In this document: in pieces, positions 36,301 through 50,600 of the stretch
How the letters are laid out: every line of letters begins with the position of its first letter
How positions within the stretch are numbered: position 1 is the stretch's first letter
From: Neelides folsomi
Lineage: Eukaryota; Arthropoda; Collembola; Neelipleona; Neelidae
Direction of reading: 5' to 3'
DNA: 64,000 nt
NCBI GenBank assembly: GCA_034687125.1
Contig: JAQGBZ010000263.1
Location: forward strand, 1 to 64,000
The notes under the pieces: generated by a model
Told to the model about the DNA's origin: nothing
The model's database searches: none
The model's input: the letters and a program-made list of their open reading frames with translations, nothing else
Position numbers and translations under genes: made by a program

Positions 36301-39300
36301 CTCTTCTCTTTCGTGAGATGACTGAATGGCTCAAAAACTTTACGGAGAACATGGACTGGGAAGGATGCCTAAGGACCAAGGGATCATTGAAAGGAGAGGA
36401 AGACCCCAAATTGAGTTCCTTACTTATAATCATGGACTACATCTTGGATGTTGGTCGTGGGCTGAAAACTGCCGCTGGGGGTCAATTCAGTCATTCAAGG
36501 GATCGTGAAGCCACACCCGGGACTTCAACTCCTCCGAATGAACCAGAAGAGGCTAATTTTGATCTGTGCGAGTCTGAGATTATTGAAGAAGGAGGCGGAG
36601 TTGACGAGGAAGACAGTGGTGGAGATGATTCCGTAAGTTTTGCTTTTGATTTAATTTTGATTTAATCTTTTTTATTCATTTTTAATCATTTGCGATTATT
36701 GAACTAATTCACTTTATAGGATGAGGAAACGATGAAGACGAGTTTGTGCACTTATACCGTAACAAGAAAAGAATTTATGTCTCAACACTGGTATCATTGC
36801 CATACATGTGGGATGGTTGATGGAGTCGGAGTATGTTCAGTTTGTGCGAGAGTTTGTCACAAGAATCATGATGTGACTTATGCAAAATTTGGATCCTTCT
36901 TTTGTGATTGTGGAGCTAAAGGCGATGGAGTTTGCTTGGTATTTATTCTTTAAAATTTAAAACTAAAATGGGTTATAAAACTTTTAAACGATATGTTTAT
37001 TATGTAACATTTTCATAATTATTTTCATAAGGAAATGTATAATTATGATTAAAGGTTCATTACCTTATTTTTGCACAGGCTTTGGATAAACCACAAGTTT
37101 CTGCAATGGCTGAAAAGAGCTATTTGGGAAACAATCAGACATCTTTTCCTGCCTGTAACTCTGATGGGGCAAATAACGTCAATCGAAGGAGTTCCTCACC
37201 TTCAATGGATAACAATAAAAATGGAGAATCTTCATCAGGCCTTGCTGAGTCAGCGAACATTGGCAGTGTAACAATTTATGGAAAGTCTTTCACTTATGAA
37301 GAACTTCTAGGATCATTTAAGGATTTTACATTGAAACTCCCTTTGGCTACACTTGCGAAGCTCAAAGTTGCAGTTTATCACCTTAATAATCTAAAGACAC
37401 CAATTGGAGCTTTTCTAAGAGTTCAAGAAGCTCTGAAGTGTTTGAGGAATGGAAAAGACTCACAATTTGAATTCAATGTTTCCGAAACTTTGTTGGTAAG
37501 TATTTATAATATGGAATGTAGATAATATATGTATAAACCTACTTACTGATAAATAGTTAGACAAGTTGCAATTTACATAAACAATTTTTTAATTAAAGTT
37601 AATTATCTTATTTACAATATTCATTATTTACACAAATAAATGATTTTTATATTTAATTACATATTATCTAATTGTGCTAATTTTTGTGGAAGTCTTCAAC
37701 TCTCAACTCTCAAGAAGGGGCTTTCGAGAACATCAAAATGACTTACAATGGTGATCAAGGTTCGACGATTAGACAATTGATCAACACTTTCGTGATCAGG
37801 AGATCAACTATTGCCGCTCTTAGTGGGCCCAATGCAAGAAGACATTTTCTTGCTGTGAGTCAGGAAAAAGGAAAATTAACCTTCCTTCAAATGAGTAGTT
37901 TATTCACTGGGAGTGACAATGGGAAAAAGAAATTGACTTTGCCCAAACTCGCTTCTTTGACTCTTCCTTTTACCGCCCTCACAATGGCCAGCAATTCTAT
38001 TCGAGATGATGTTCTTGCCATTTGTGGACTTAAAGTAATATTTTAATATTATTTATTATTTAAACGATAATTTATTAAATACTTACAATACAAAATAATA
38101 CAAATAATTATCAATAATAACAATTGATCTAATTATAATATTTTTTTATATATTTAAGGACTGCCATATCTTAGTAATTGGAAGCAACGGCACAATTTCC
38201 ACTCATTTGGTTCTTCCTGCCTATCACTACAGCCAAAATCATATAATCAAACCTGTTTGGCTTCCTGGATCACAAACCGAACTTGCCTTGTTAACAGCCG
38301 ACGGAGTGAAAATATACGATTTAGCAATTGATTTAGCTCCAACTTATCATTTCTTGCTTCCAGCTGGAAAAGTCCGAGATGCAACGTTTATATTTCAGGC
38401 AAGATTCATAATGGCTTTATTAAATATTATAATGATTCATATAAGAAGTTTAATTAAAATGTGCAAAGTTACTTTTCTGAACACAACACTTAGAACTTAA
38501 AACTAAAATTTCAATTTCGTAATATTGATAAATATTTATTATATAGGACGGATGTTATCATATTGCAATAATGGCGAACGATGGGCGAATCTACCATGAA
38601 AAATTGGATGAGACGACGAGTGCGAAACATGGACAATATTACATAGTCAATGATCTCAATTACGACGACAAGGAACTTTCAAAGACTCAAGAGATTGGAA
38701 ATAGTGAAGCCAAGCCTGTGTCGCTCTACTACTCCCATCCTCTCAAACTTCTCTTTTACACTTACCCGAATGGGAAAAGTTATGTCGGAACTCTCGACTC
38801 GCTCAATTCCTTGAAGCCTCCTTTGACAAAGACCTATTTAATAACGCCAAAAGGTAAACCACCGGTGTCTCTCGGCCTATACCAATGGATCGAACTTCCT
38901 GAACATCCTGGAGTAATTTTTGCCATGGGGGCTAATTCGAACGCGTATGTGATTCTGTTGACGGAGTCTGGGTGTGAGATTCAAGAAGTTAAAGGGCACG
39001 GACCAAAGTTAAAATGCACAGACATAGCGGCCATTCGATTCCAACATGCTCCGGGAAAAATCAAAACTTCACTTTTAACGCTTTGTGATGATGGAAGCTT
39101 GAGAGTATACGAAACAACGGAGATTACAGAATTTTGGCTCAATCCCCGACTTCGACCCATTCAAGAGTCCGTGATGTTTGCAAGGTTGAGTAAAAGAACG
39201 ACTGTCCATAAAAAGGCGCCTAGACCAGTGAGACAAAATGGAAGCCAAATTACTTTTCCAACTGACTACTTTGAATATTGTCAACCGCTCAATGAAGTTG

Positions 39301-41583
39301 AATTTGGCGGAAATGATCTCTTGCAGATTTATAATGTCAATCAACTCAAAAATCGACTTAATAATCCTGGTATGATACATGATTTTAATTAGATTTTTTA
39401 ATCAATAATTAGATTTTTTATGTATGTTATTTAATGACTAATCCATTTTGTATTTTGAATAGGAATGTACGTGGTTTCAACAAAGTCGACAGGATTCAAT
39501 TTAGAAGTTTCAATAAATGATGCAAATCTAGTGATGACGGGGATTCGAGTCTTTCTTGGTTCTCAAGATGTGACCCGTGTTCCAAGCTTTATTCAAGTAT
39601 ACTTTTCTTACCTATTCTTATTCTCAAAATAAGAATCCAAATATGTATCTGAACTTAATATTTGTTTTTTATTAGGTATTTGGAAGGTCAATAACTGTGA
39701 CATTAAGTCGTGCTCGGTGGTATGATATTCCATTATTAAGAGAGGAAAGCGTCCAAGCTGATCAAAAGCTCACGATTACATTTGGGCCTTCTGCTGATTT
39801 ACAAAGTGTCACATTTGTAGATTCAATCAAAATGTAGTTACTCATTTATTTACCCTTTTATCGTTTTATAATTTGACTCGGAATAACATACAATTTAAAT
39901 TCTTTTCAGTTATGGTAAGAACAAAGATGCTTTTGGTTGGCCCGATGAAAACGACGAAGCTCCTCAGGTCGCTTCTCAAAATGCTCCTCCATTAAATACT
40001 GAACTTGACCGGAAAGACGATGGAGCTGTGATGGAAAAGTAAGAGTAGCTAATTTGCATTTCATGTATTAATTTGGAAATTACTAATGTGACTTTATTTA
40101 ACAGGATTGTCATAAATACTCTTGAGATGTGTGAATTGGGTGTAAACATGAGTGGAAGAGATTCGAAAGATCTTGAACAAACGCTCAAACTTGCCACTGA
40201 AATATTCTTAGAAAATTATCAAGCTTTTAATAATCCAACGAGAAATTTGATGATGTCGGTCATCCAAACCAAATCAGCTTATTATGAGCACAGAGTAAGA
40301 ATAATAATCGTGATTGTTGATTATGCATTTAAAGAAAATATTTTAATCTTCATCTTGTTTTTTAGGATAAAGCCGTTTATTCCCTTTGTGTAAAAGGAAT
40401 AATGAAAATGAACAGCCTTCCAGATAAAGAAGTTGATCCAGAACTTTTTAGTCACATTGTGAATTGTGTCAAGAACATTGCTGTGGTCCGACCTCAACAT
40501 ATTTCACACTACGATTACCAGGATATTGGATGTAAGATTTAAATATTTGGTTATCTTAAATATTTTAACAAAATAGGAGTCAGAAATTCTAGTGTTTAAT
40601 TGTTCATATTTATTTAAGATGGTCCGATGAATGCAGTTATCGTAATTGAAAATTTGTGCAAAATATTCGAGCGACTTGTTGAAATAAAGCCAAAGAATCA
40701 TTATGTTGTTCCATTAGATTGCCCAGGTTCGATGAATTTACAATTTGACTATAGTTTTAACTTAAATGTGAAAATGTGGATAAAATTAAATTTTAAACAT
40801 TTTTGTAGGAATTCAAAGAGTGGAATTGGTTGCAATGGGTGTTGCTGAGATAATTTATTCTGTCATGTCATCAGATATTAATTTAGTGCCAAGTTTGTCG
40901 AGACCTTTAATTCAACTTTTGCTCTCGAAAAATAATCAAATCAGCGTTCATGTCCGAACTGTCGTCGTAAAAAGGCTCCGACCAAAACAAGCAAGAAAAC
41001 GTAAGGTCACATTTCCTGGGCCATCTTCACCCCATTGTACGACACCCGATACGGCCGTTGACAGTCCAAGAGAAAGAGAACCTCCTCCATCTCAATCAAG
41101 AGGAAATCAAGATGATTCCAATATACCACTTGTAGAAGTTGACGAACCCATTGTGATGATTGGAGAACCAGAGAATGAAGGACAAATGCCAATGATCCAT
41201 CCACTTGAGGCCTTTATGGGAGAAGAAGGATTTGCAATGGCGCCTGGTATGGATCTCCATTCAGATGCTGAAGACGAAGCAATGGTGGAACTTGCTATTG
41301 CTCTGAGTCTTCAAGAACAAGCTGGCGGAGCAGCTCTTGCCATTCAAGGAATTCAAGAGGGGCTACAAGCTCTTGAGGACATGCATCAAGAAGTTCTTAA
41401 TGTAGCAGAAGCAATGTCCCCACCAGAGGAAGAAGTCGACCATCAACATCATGCATCTGGTGAAGGAGGAGAATCTGATGCCACAGCTTCACCTCCACCT
41501 TCGGACGATGAAGGTTCAACTGCTGCAACTGAGGGATCAAATTTAAGAAATTCTGAGCCAGTAAGTTATATTAATTCTTAAAC

Positions 41584-41614
<31 letters not shown>

Positions 41615-44600
41615 TATATATATATATATTTTACATTATCACAGTTAATTACAAATTATTTATGTTAATACAATATCAAACGATAAGTTATTTACAAACT
41701 TTCATTTTTAGGGAGGATCTGATAGCTCTGGAAGCTCAAACGCAGGAGCAAACAGCAGTGAAAGGGCTTCAAAACATCAATCTGACTCCACCTCACTTAA
41801 CGCTGATGGTGAAATTGGAAATGCTGGTGCTTCGACAATGAAGGAGAATTCATCTGACAAAGAAAAATATTCAGCCATTGTAGGACTGATGAGCGGAAAG
41901 CCATTCCGACTTGCTCTTATGAGAGCAATTGCAGATGAAGTATCGCGCACTGCTTATGCCTTAAGAGTTATTCCTCTTCTTCAAGTTCTCCTCGTAATTC
42001 TTTCTGAACTTGATGGGACAAGTGAAGAAGAACTCTTTGTTGTGAAAAACATGGTCACAAAACTTCTTCCACAAATGAAGCTTAAGGTTTACTTTTATTT
42101 TTAATAAAAATTAAATAATTAAATAAGATAAAATTAAATAATGTAGATTTAAGTCTTTTTCGATCACATATATAATAATTATTATTTTAACAGGAATTGA
42201 GTCAAACGGCTGAATGGGAAAGGAACGACACGACTGAAATGACCCTTATTGTAATGAGAATGTTGAGCATTTTGGTTTCTCGGTGGAGAGGAACTGATTC
42301 AAAGTCTGAAAATATGTGGATAGCTAGAATTACTTCAGAGACTGTTCATGAAGCTGATGTGATTAATTATTGTAAAGATCTTCTTCATCTGCTTCGTTCT
42401 ACTTGGAGGGGGTAAATCAGATATTTTGTTTTAAAATTTTAATTGTAATTTACCTATAAAAATTACCTTGAAATCGTTATTTTATTGTTAATCAATTTAA
42501 TTAATGTTAAATTCAGACAAGCAATGAGTGACTCAATGAACTCTCAACTTCCTTCTGTTCTTGGAGCAAGTCAACTCGACGTAAAGACTACTGTATTGAA
42601 AGCACATTCTGGCCAAAGTCCACCCGACTACACACCCTTCTTCCTCAAGGGTTATGTCAAGACCCATTCAAAGGATCTCTTAGAAGAACTCCCACTGCTC
42701 CTCTCTGAAATGGCTCTTCGCCTTCCCTACCAAGTTAAGAAGGTTTTGAGTCAAACAGCTCTCTTTGATGAGGAATGGGAGGAACTTCTATGCGAAATTC
42801 TTCAGAATCGAAATGCACCCTTCGTTCGGCGACAAGCGAGGAAGCTTCTCTTGAACATTGCAGGAAATCGAGATCATTATCATTTAATTCGAGACTTATA
42901 CAACATCAAATATCATCTCATTCATTTCAAACTCCTTATTGGCTACAATGGGAATTCAGACGCTGAGAGGCTTGCAAAGTGTGTGAAGCAAGAATTCAAA
43001 TATACACAGCTCGTTGCAATGGTTGAACATCTTAATACTTGCATTGACATTGCGACCCAAAGGCCAACTAGTTGGCAAACATTTTGTAAAAGCGAAGATG
43101 CTCTTCAGTTCATTATGCTGGTAAATAATTATATCATTTTTAATCCAATAATTCAACCATTCTTCTTAATCATCCCAATAGAATTTTGAATTATTTAAAT
43201 GGATGATAAAATATCAAAATTATTTCAGATGAGTGTTTATGCTGATGAGAGCCTTACTACAGCAATTTTAACACTTCTCAAAATTGCTGTGGATGGCCTG
43301 CCGTTTGATTCCAAAGGAGAGTCTATGATGCTTAAAATGAGTGAAGATGAAAAACCATTCAAATCTCTTGCTCATTGCGTAAGTGTTTAAAAATCTTAGA
43401 ATTTTTAATTCTACTAATTCTCAAGACTTTTTAATAAAACTGTTTATATTTCGCTTTTTACAGATTATTGATAGCATTGAGATGAGAACTTTCCTCGAGT
43501 TTGTGAAAAAGTTTTTATTGGAACATCCTGTTGTTGCAACTCGTTGGCAAGCTCATAGTCTTTTATTAAGCTTTTTCCAAACGTGCGATATGGAACATCA
43601 AGTGAAATTGGTTCGTGCCATGTGGGATCTTTGGCCATTTGTTCCAGCCGCTGGGTCAAGAGCTTCTCAATTTGTTGATGTTCTTGGTTTCACAACACTC
43701 AATAACGACGAGCTAAGGACAAATGATTTGAGGACGCAAGTAAATCTTTGCATATCCTCCATTGAGGCTCAAGGGAAGACGCTGTTGGCCCATCCAAATG
43801 CTATCATTTATGGATCTCTTGTTCCTTTCGTCTCCGTTGATGGATTCTACCTTGAATCTGAATCATGTGAAGTTTGCTATAATATCGACAAACCGTGCGC
43901 AACTCAAAAGCTTTCAAACATCAAGGTATTGCTAAATTAAATTGAAAATAATAGTAATTAATTTAAACCAACTTGAAATCTAGTCGACTTATATGTTAGC
44001 GATCGAAAACACCTAAAAAATTGATAATGATTATTATTTATATAATGATTATTTTTGTTTTTTAGTCGGATGCTAAATTTACTGCTAATAGCCAAATTGT
44101 TAAACTAACTTCTACACTTAACATCTTGAAATTGAATGTCCGATTGACGGAAGTGAAGAAGGTCAGAATGATCAAAACCCTTGCCGTTTACTACTCACCC
44201 AAGAGCATCCCAATCGTTGAATTGAAGAACAAACCCAATTTATGGCAAATGGCAAGGAAGGTTCAAATGGGTCCATCTCAAACAGAAGTCAAACTCGATT
44301 TCAGCGTACCAATCACAGCAGCGAATCTTATGATTGAATTTCTTGACTTTTATGAGAATCCTCAAGCTACGACTGAAACTCTTCAATGTCCAAGGTGCTC
44401 AGCATCCGTCCCTTCTCAACCTGGAGTTTGCACAAACTGTGGAGAAAATGTTTACCAATGTCATAAGTGCCGAGCTATCAATTACGATGAACGAGATCCT
44501 TTCCTTTGCCACTCATGTGGATTCTGCAAATATGCAAAAATTGATATAACAGTATTTGCTAAAACAATTGTAGCTGTTGATCCAATTGGTAATTTTAACA

Positions 44601-47600
44601 TTTTATTATCTTATTGTATTGTAATTTATTATTTCCTGTCGAAAAGGAGTATAATTTAAGTAAAGTAACAAGGAAATTTTTTTTAAATATTTTAATTTTA
44701 ATTAGAAAACGAAGAGGATCACAAAAAAGCCGAGACAGCTGTGAGTAATTTGCTCGAAAAAGCTGATCAAACTTATAAACAGCAACAGCAAATGAAAGGA
44801 GGACTCGAAACGATGCTTCAATCTATCAAAGAAAAAAGATCGATGGCTGGAATTGCAACTCCATTGACTTTGAATGTCCCTACACCGATTCCAGCATCAA
44901 CGGGAGCGGTTTCGGCGACTTATGCAGCAGCTGTCGCCAATGCGATCAATAATAACAATGGTGCTAACTCCCTTGGAGGCAACTCGATTGTTGCAAATAA
45001 TGGGAATTTGATTGGCCCAGCACAAGCGATAAATGCAGCATCGGCTGTAACGGCTGCAACTGCTGGTTCTACTGCAACTTCTTCATTGGTTCTAAAGAAT
45101 GTACAGAGTCTTGCATATTGTTATGCAATTGATTGCAAAAATTCTTATGAAGAGCTCAACAGACTCATGAGGGTAAGTTTTAAATTTTTATTTTTCTCAA
45201 TTATAGTTTTTGCTTAATATTAATCTCCATTTTTAGAAAGTGGCTGCGTATCGGAAAGAAATGCTAAAACTTGACCCAACTTCTTATTCTCTTGATACGA
45301 TGAACAACGTGACCTTCCGACGTTGTTACGGCTGTATGGCGTCAAGCATCACTTTGTCACTTAGGCTTCTGCAAGCTCTCATTTCTGCTGAGAATATGAA
45401 GGGGCCATTCAATTTGTCATTTTTGAGTTTCCTTCTTCGTCTATCCCAATCAGCTGGGTCGACCACTTTGAAAGAACAAGTGAAGAATGCTCTCTGTTTC
45501 TTTGTCAAAGATGATGTTTTGGCTACTAGTCAACTTACTCAAATGATCAACAATAGGTAAAAACAGTAAAATGGTTTTATCGATATATTTGAATTTTAAC
45601 TTTTTATTGATCCGTAATCCATAACCAATTTGTTTTTTTACATCAAATTAACTTTAAATGTTATTTTTAATTAAAAGGGTCATGATGGCATTGAAGAAGG
45701 AAAGTTGGTCTGACTTAAGCTTTGAAACATCCGAAGAACTTTCACTCCTTGCTTCACTTCTTCAAATGTACGATTCATGTTGGGAAATTAAGCTAAGAAG
45801 TCTTATGAAAATCCTGACCCACTCAATCAAACGATTAAGAGATTCGACAATGACAGAAACTGCATTGCTCCCTTGTATTAAAATCATTCATAGCTTTATT
45901 AAAGCGACTCAGGCGAAGGACTCAAAACCTACAGTCCTTCCATTTGAAGGAGTTTCCATCGATTTGGAAGCCTGGATTCGTGGAGATGAAACTTCCTGTT
46001 TCAATTCCTGGAAACGAAAGCTTCCAAAGATTAAAAGCGATGAAACCAAAGAGGTTCAAAAGGAAAAAGGAGAAGAGAAAGGAAAAGGGAAGGTCGTAAA
46101 AGATCGAAATAGAAAGTTTTACTTGGTAAAGAAATACGGCCGGATTTGGTTTGAAAAGTTCTTTAAAATGAATTCAAACTCCACTTTGAAGTTCAAAGAG
46201 AACAATTGGATGAAACAATTAATCTTTTGTCCTGGGAGTGTTCAAACTCGAACGGTCACAGCGGCTCTTCTCAAAGACCTTGCTCAAATCCCTCAAAGAA
46301 GATTGAAAATCATGGAATTGCTAACGTGCTTCTTGGAAGAATTGCCCCTATTTGGGGAATCCTGTCGAGAATTCATGGAGTTGTACCGAGATCTTGCGAC
46401 TCCGGCAGAGTTCTCAGCTTTCCTCAATGCGAAAGGAGCCCTTAACATCGTTTGCAAATTGCTCGATGAACAAATTGACAATTTGAATCATCTCGAGACG
46501 ATCACTTTACATTGTGATCTCTCTCAAGGAATTGCCGTTTGGGAGTTAGCGAGACTTCTCTCTGTCCTTGCTATTCCTTCGGTTCGGAGAACGAAGAGAG
46601 TTTCGCTTTTGTCAACTGTGTTAGGCGGATATTTGGCACTTAAGAGACTTCGATTACATCGGACCAGGCCGATTGAAGAAGCTCAGGAAATTCTTCTTCA
46701 ATTGCTCGAAGAGATCACTAGTGGGACGGAGGAAGAGACACAGATCTTCATGTCGGTTTGTGTGGAGACTTTGAAAAAATGCCCAAAAGAAGATCTGACA
46801 ACGCCTGTGTTTGTCTTTGAACGTCTTTGTTCTCTTATTTTACACGAGGAAAATGATGTGGCTGAATTCTATGTGAGCCTTGATAAGGATCCTCAGCAAG
46901 AAGATTTCTTACAGGTATATTCAATTCATTATAATTAAATTAAATTTTCCCAATACCTGTAATATTATCTAGTTTAATTTAACTGCGATTTTATTTAAAC
47001 GTGTTGTTTAATTAATGTTTATATATTGTTTAATATTTTTTCTTGTGATTTAGGGAAGGATGTTGGGAAATCCGTATAGCAGTAATGACAATGGCATTGG
47101 TCCTCTTATGAGAGATATTAAAAACAAGATTTGCACTGATTGTGAGCTCGTGGCTTTATTGGAAGATGACAACGGGATGGAGCTCCTTGTGAATAACAGA
47201 ATCATTTCGCTTGACCTCACTCTCAAAGAAGTTTACAAACGAATGTGGCTTCCGGTGAATGGACAAATTGAACCTATGAGAATTGTTTACCGTATGAGAG
47301 GACTTTTGGGAGACGCCACAGAAGAATTTGTCGAATCTTTTGCTGCTCCTCAAGATTCCCATGAAGATTATGAAACGACATTTAAAATGGCCAATGTCCT
47401 CATTCAATGTGGTGGTCTACATGTAAGTTGTTTAATTTTAATTATTTTTACTTTATTAATTATACACAACAACAACGATTATCTATAGGTTTCTTCTTGT
47501 TGAATTTTGCAATTCTTTGTTTTTATACAGGTCATCTTAAACACATTGGATAACTTGCTTTACCAACAATTTGTCTTGTCGAGATGTAAACCACTCTTGG

Positions 47601-50600
47601 CAGTTATTCTGAAATTACTGAGCTATTGCTCGAAGATTAAAAAAGGTCGAATGGCTTTAGTTGAGCCAAGTCTCAATGCCGTCCAAACACTATTGCCGAT
47701 CCTTCACCTTTGTTTAAAGCATGACCTCTCGTGCATTCAGGGATCGTCAGGCATTGTGCATCTAACTGATCAAGTTTTGGAGGTAACATACTTTATTATT
47801 ATTATTATGCGTTACACTGTCTTCCAATGATCTAATCATTTAGGTGTTTTAGTCGATTATTAAACAGTTTTTATAAAATAAATTTGGAATATAACAATTT
47901 AACAATGAATGAAAATATTTAATGAGATTTTTATTCCTAGATTTTGGATACTATCCTTACTGGTGTTGGAATGCTTGAAAAAATCGACTTTTCTACTTTC
48001 TCTGATGCTAGCGGAGTTCCTGATGACATTACCCAATTGTTATCTCTTACAGGTACGTGTTTTATGACATTGCGGATTATTAATTGCTGTAATATTATAT
48101 GGATTATTACATGGTTGTATTAAATATTTAGATAAGCTAAAAGGAAGACCAGCCACGATGACCAATTACTTGAAAGTCCTTGCATGCCTCACCTACACTG
48201 ACAAGAAGAAGATGGGCCTAATTTTTGATAATTACAAGGATTGTTGGAATTTCTTCAAATATGATGACGATCCTTCGACTGAATATGCTTATAAAGTTAG
48301 TATTCTTAAAATACCAAGCATGGCCCTCTATGATAGGCCCGGATGTCAAATATTTTTAATTCGGGATTGGATGAAGTTAGCAATTAAGTAAATTTATTTA
48401 TGTATTAGGGATATATTGGGCATATATCTTTCAAATTTCAAGTGATTTCTTTATAAATACCCAAGTTAAATTAATTTTTTAACAACAATCGGATTTTTTA
48501 TAATGGTTATTTGTTCGATATGTATCCCATCCCATCGTTCTTGTAAATAGCCCTGCATTTCAATTTCCAACTTTTCAAACAAGACTTTTCAAACATTTCA
48601 CAGGGAACATTTTATGTAAAAGTATGTGACGAGGCTTTATCGTGATGTATGATAACCTTGTGTTCTTCGCCCGGGTAATGTTTTGGGGTGATTTTTTCGA
48701 CGAGAAGAGACAAAACATCCTCGATAGGTGTTTTTGTGTTGATTTTTGTCTTTGGAGGAACTTTGAAAAGTCCCATTGGACCTCTAACTCCAATCACTCC
48801 AACCACCTTGATTTGCTATCCGAACCGTTCCTTTGTTTCGCTTACCCAAATCACAGGAACAGCATTACCTTTGTTCATAAAACAAATTTTTCTTGTTCCG
48901 TTGCAATCTGCTACACGAAACAAAGTCTCATCTAACGAAACAGCATACTCATCTTTAACTCCTCAAATCCAATTGTAAAAATCTTTTCGTCCTGAAAAAC
49001 CTCTTTTGGAAAACGCTTAAACGAGCGTGCCAACTTCAGGATTCAATAACTTTGGCATTTTTAAAGGAAATGCTTCAAAATTTTAAATGAATATTCGTAA
49101 AACCTCTCTTAGTCAAAATTATATTGGGTTAATAAATATTAAATATCATTTATATCCGAATTAAAAATACTTGACATCCGGGCCTATCATAGAGGGCCAT
49201 GCTTGGTATTCATTACTTTAATATTTTTCCCAAAGATAAAAACTAATTTAATAAAAATTTATTTCTAGTTGGAACAAGTTTGCACTTTAATATCAAACGT
49301 GGAAGCTGGGCCATATGGAGGTTCCTTTAAAGATTTTGCCATTGAAAGAGGCGTCCTCGACACATGCCTATCTTACATCAGGAAAAGAGCTCCGGCTCTT
49401 AAACCTCCATTGGGCAGACCAGATTCAGACGAATGGAAGGAAATGATGAGTAAATCGTCACTTAAATATGTTCTTCGACTTTTGGCTGGATTTGCTTCTA
49501 ATCACGTCCCTTCACAAGAAGCTGTTGGGAAAGAGAGCATTTATGTTATTCACCAATTAGAGCAAGTGAGCAGCGATGAACATGTTGGATCACTTGCAGA
49601 GAATGCCCTCGAAGCTTTACGCTCTCATGAAAGAATTTGGAAAGATGTTGAAGCAGCGAGAAGAAGCACAAGAGAAGAAAAGAAACGAATGGCGATGGCT
49701 ATGCGAGAAAGACAACTTAACACAATGGGGATGAAGACGAATGAGAAGGGACAAGTCACAACTGCTGTGTCAACCATTTTGGATCAGATGGAAGATTTAG
49801 CTGAAGAAACTGGCCTTATTTGTGTCATTTGCAGAGAAGGATACAAATACCAACCGACGAAAGTTTTGGGAATTTACACATTCAGTAAACGAACACTTGT
49901 CGAAGAGTATGAGGTTAAATCGAGGAAGACTTATGGCTATACCACAGTCTCGCATTTCAATGTTGTTCACGTTGATTGTCACATGGCGGCCATTAGGTAA
50001 AATATTTTTTAATTAATTTAACTTTAAAAATCTTGGTTTTTTTAAAGTTAATGAATTTCTAATGGATTTCTATTATTTGTTAGACTTGCAAGAGCGAGAG
50101 ATGAATGGGAATCAGCATCACTTCAGAATGGGAATACAAGAGCTAATAGTTTGGTTCCATTGTGGGGAACTCAAGTTCCTGAGTCTGCTTTTGCCGCTTG
50201 TCTCGCTCGTCATAATGCGTACCTTCAAGGTATTTTTCATTAATTTATTAAAGTTATTTTCAATTTTTCGATAATCGTTTTATCAATATTGAACTATTTG
50301 GTTTGTTTGAATTTCCAGAAGCGACTGGTCATCGAGACGTTGGATTTTCTTCAGGAATTCACGACTTGAAACTTCTTTTCCTTAAATTCGCAGAAGAGAA
50401 AAGTTTCCACGAGGACACTGGCGGAGGAGGACCCGAGTCGAACATGCACCTCATCCCTTACCTTTGTCACACGGCCCTTTATGTCCTCAATACAACAAGG
50501 AGCACTGGGAAGGAGAGCAATTTGGTTGATAAATTTCTTGCTGCTCCTCCTACTCAATGGAAGGATGATTCTTGTGCTGCTGAAGGAACTTTTTATTGGC

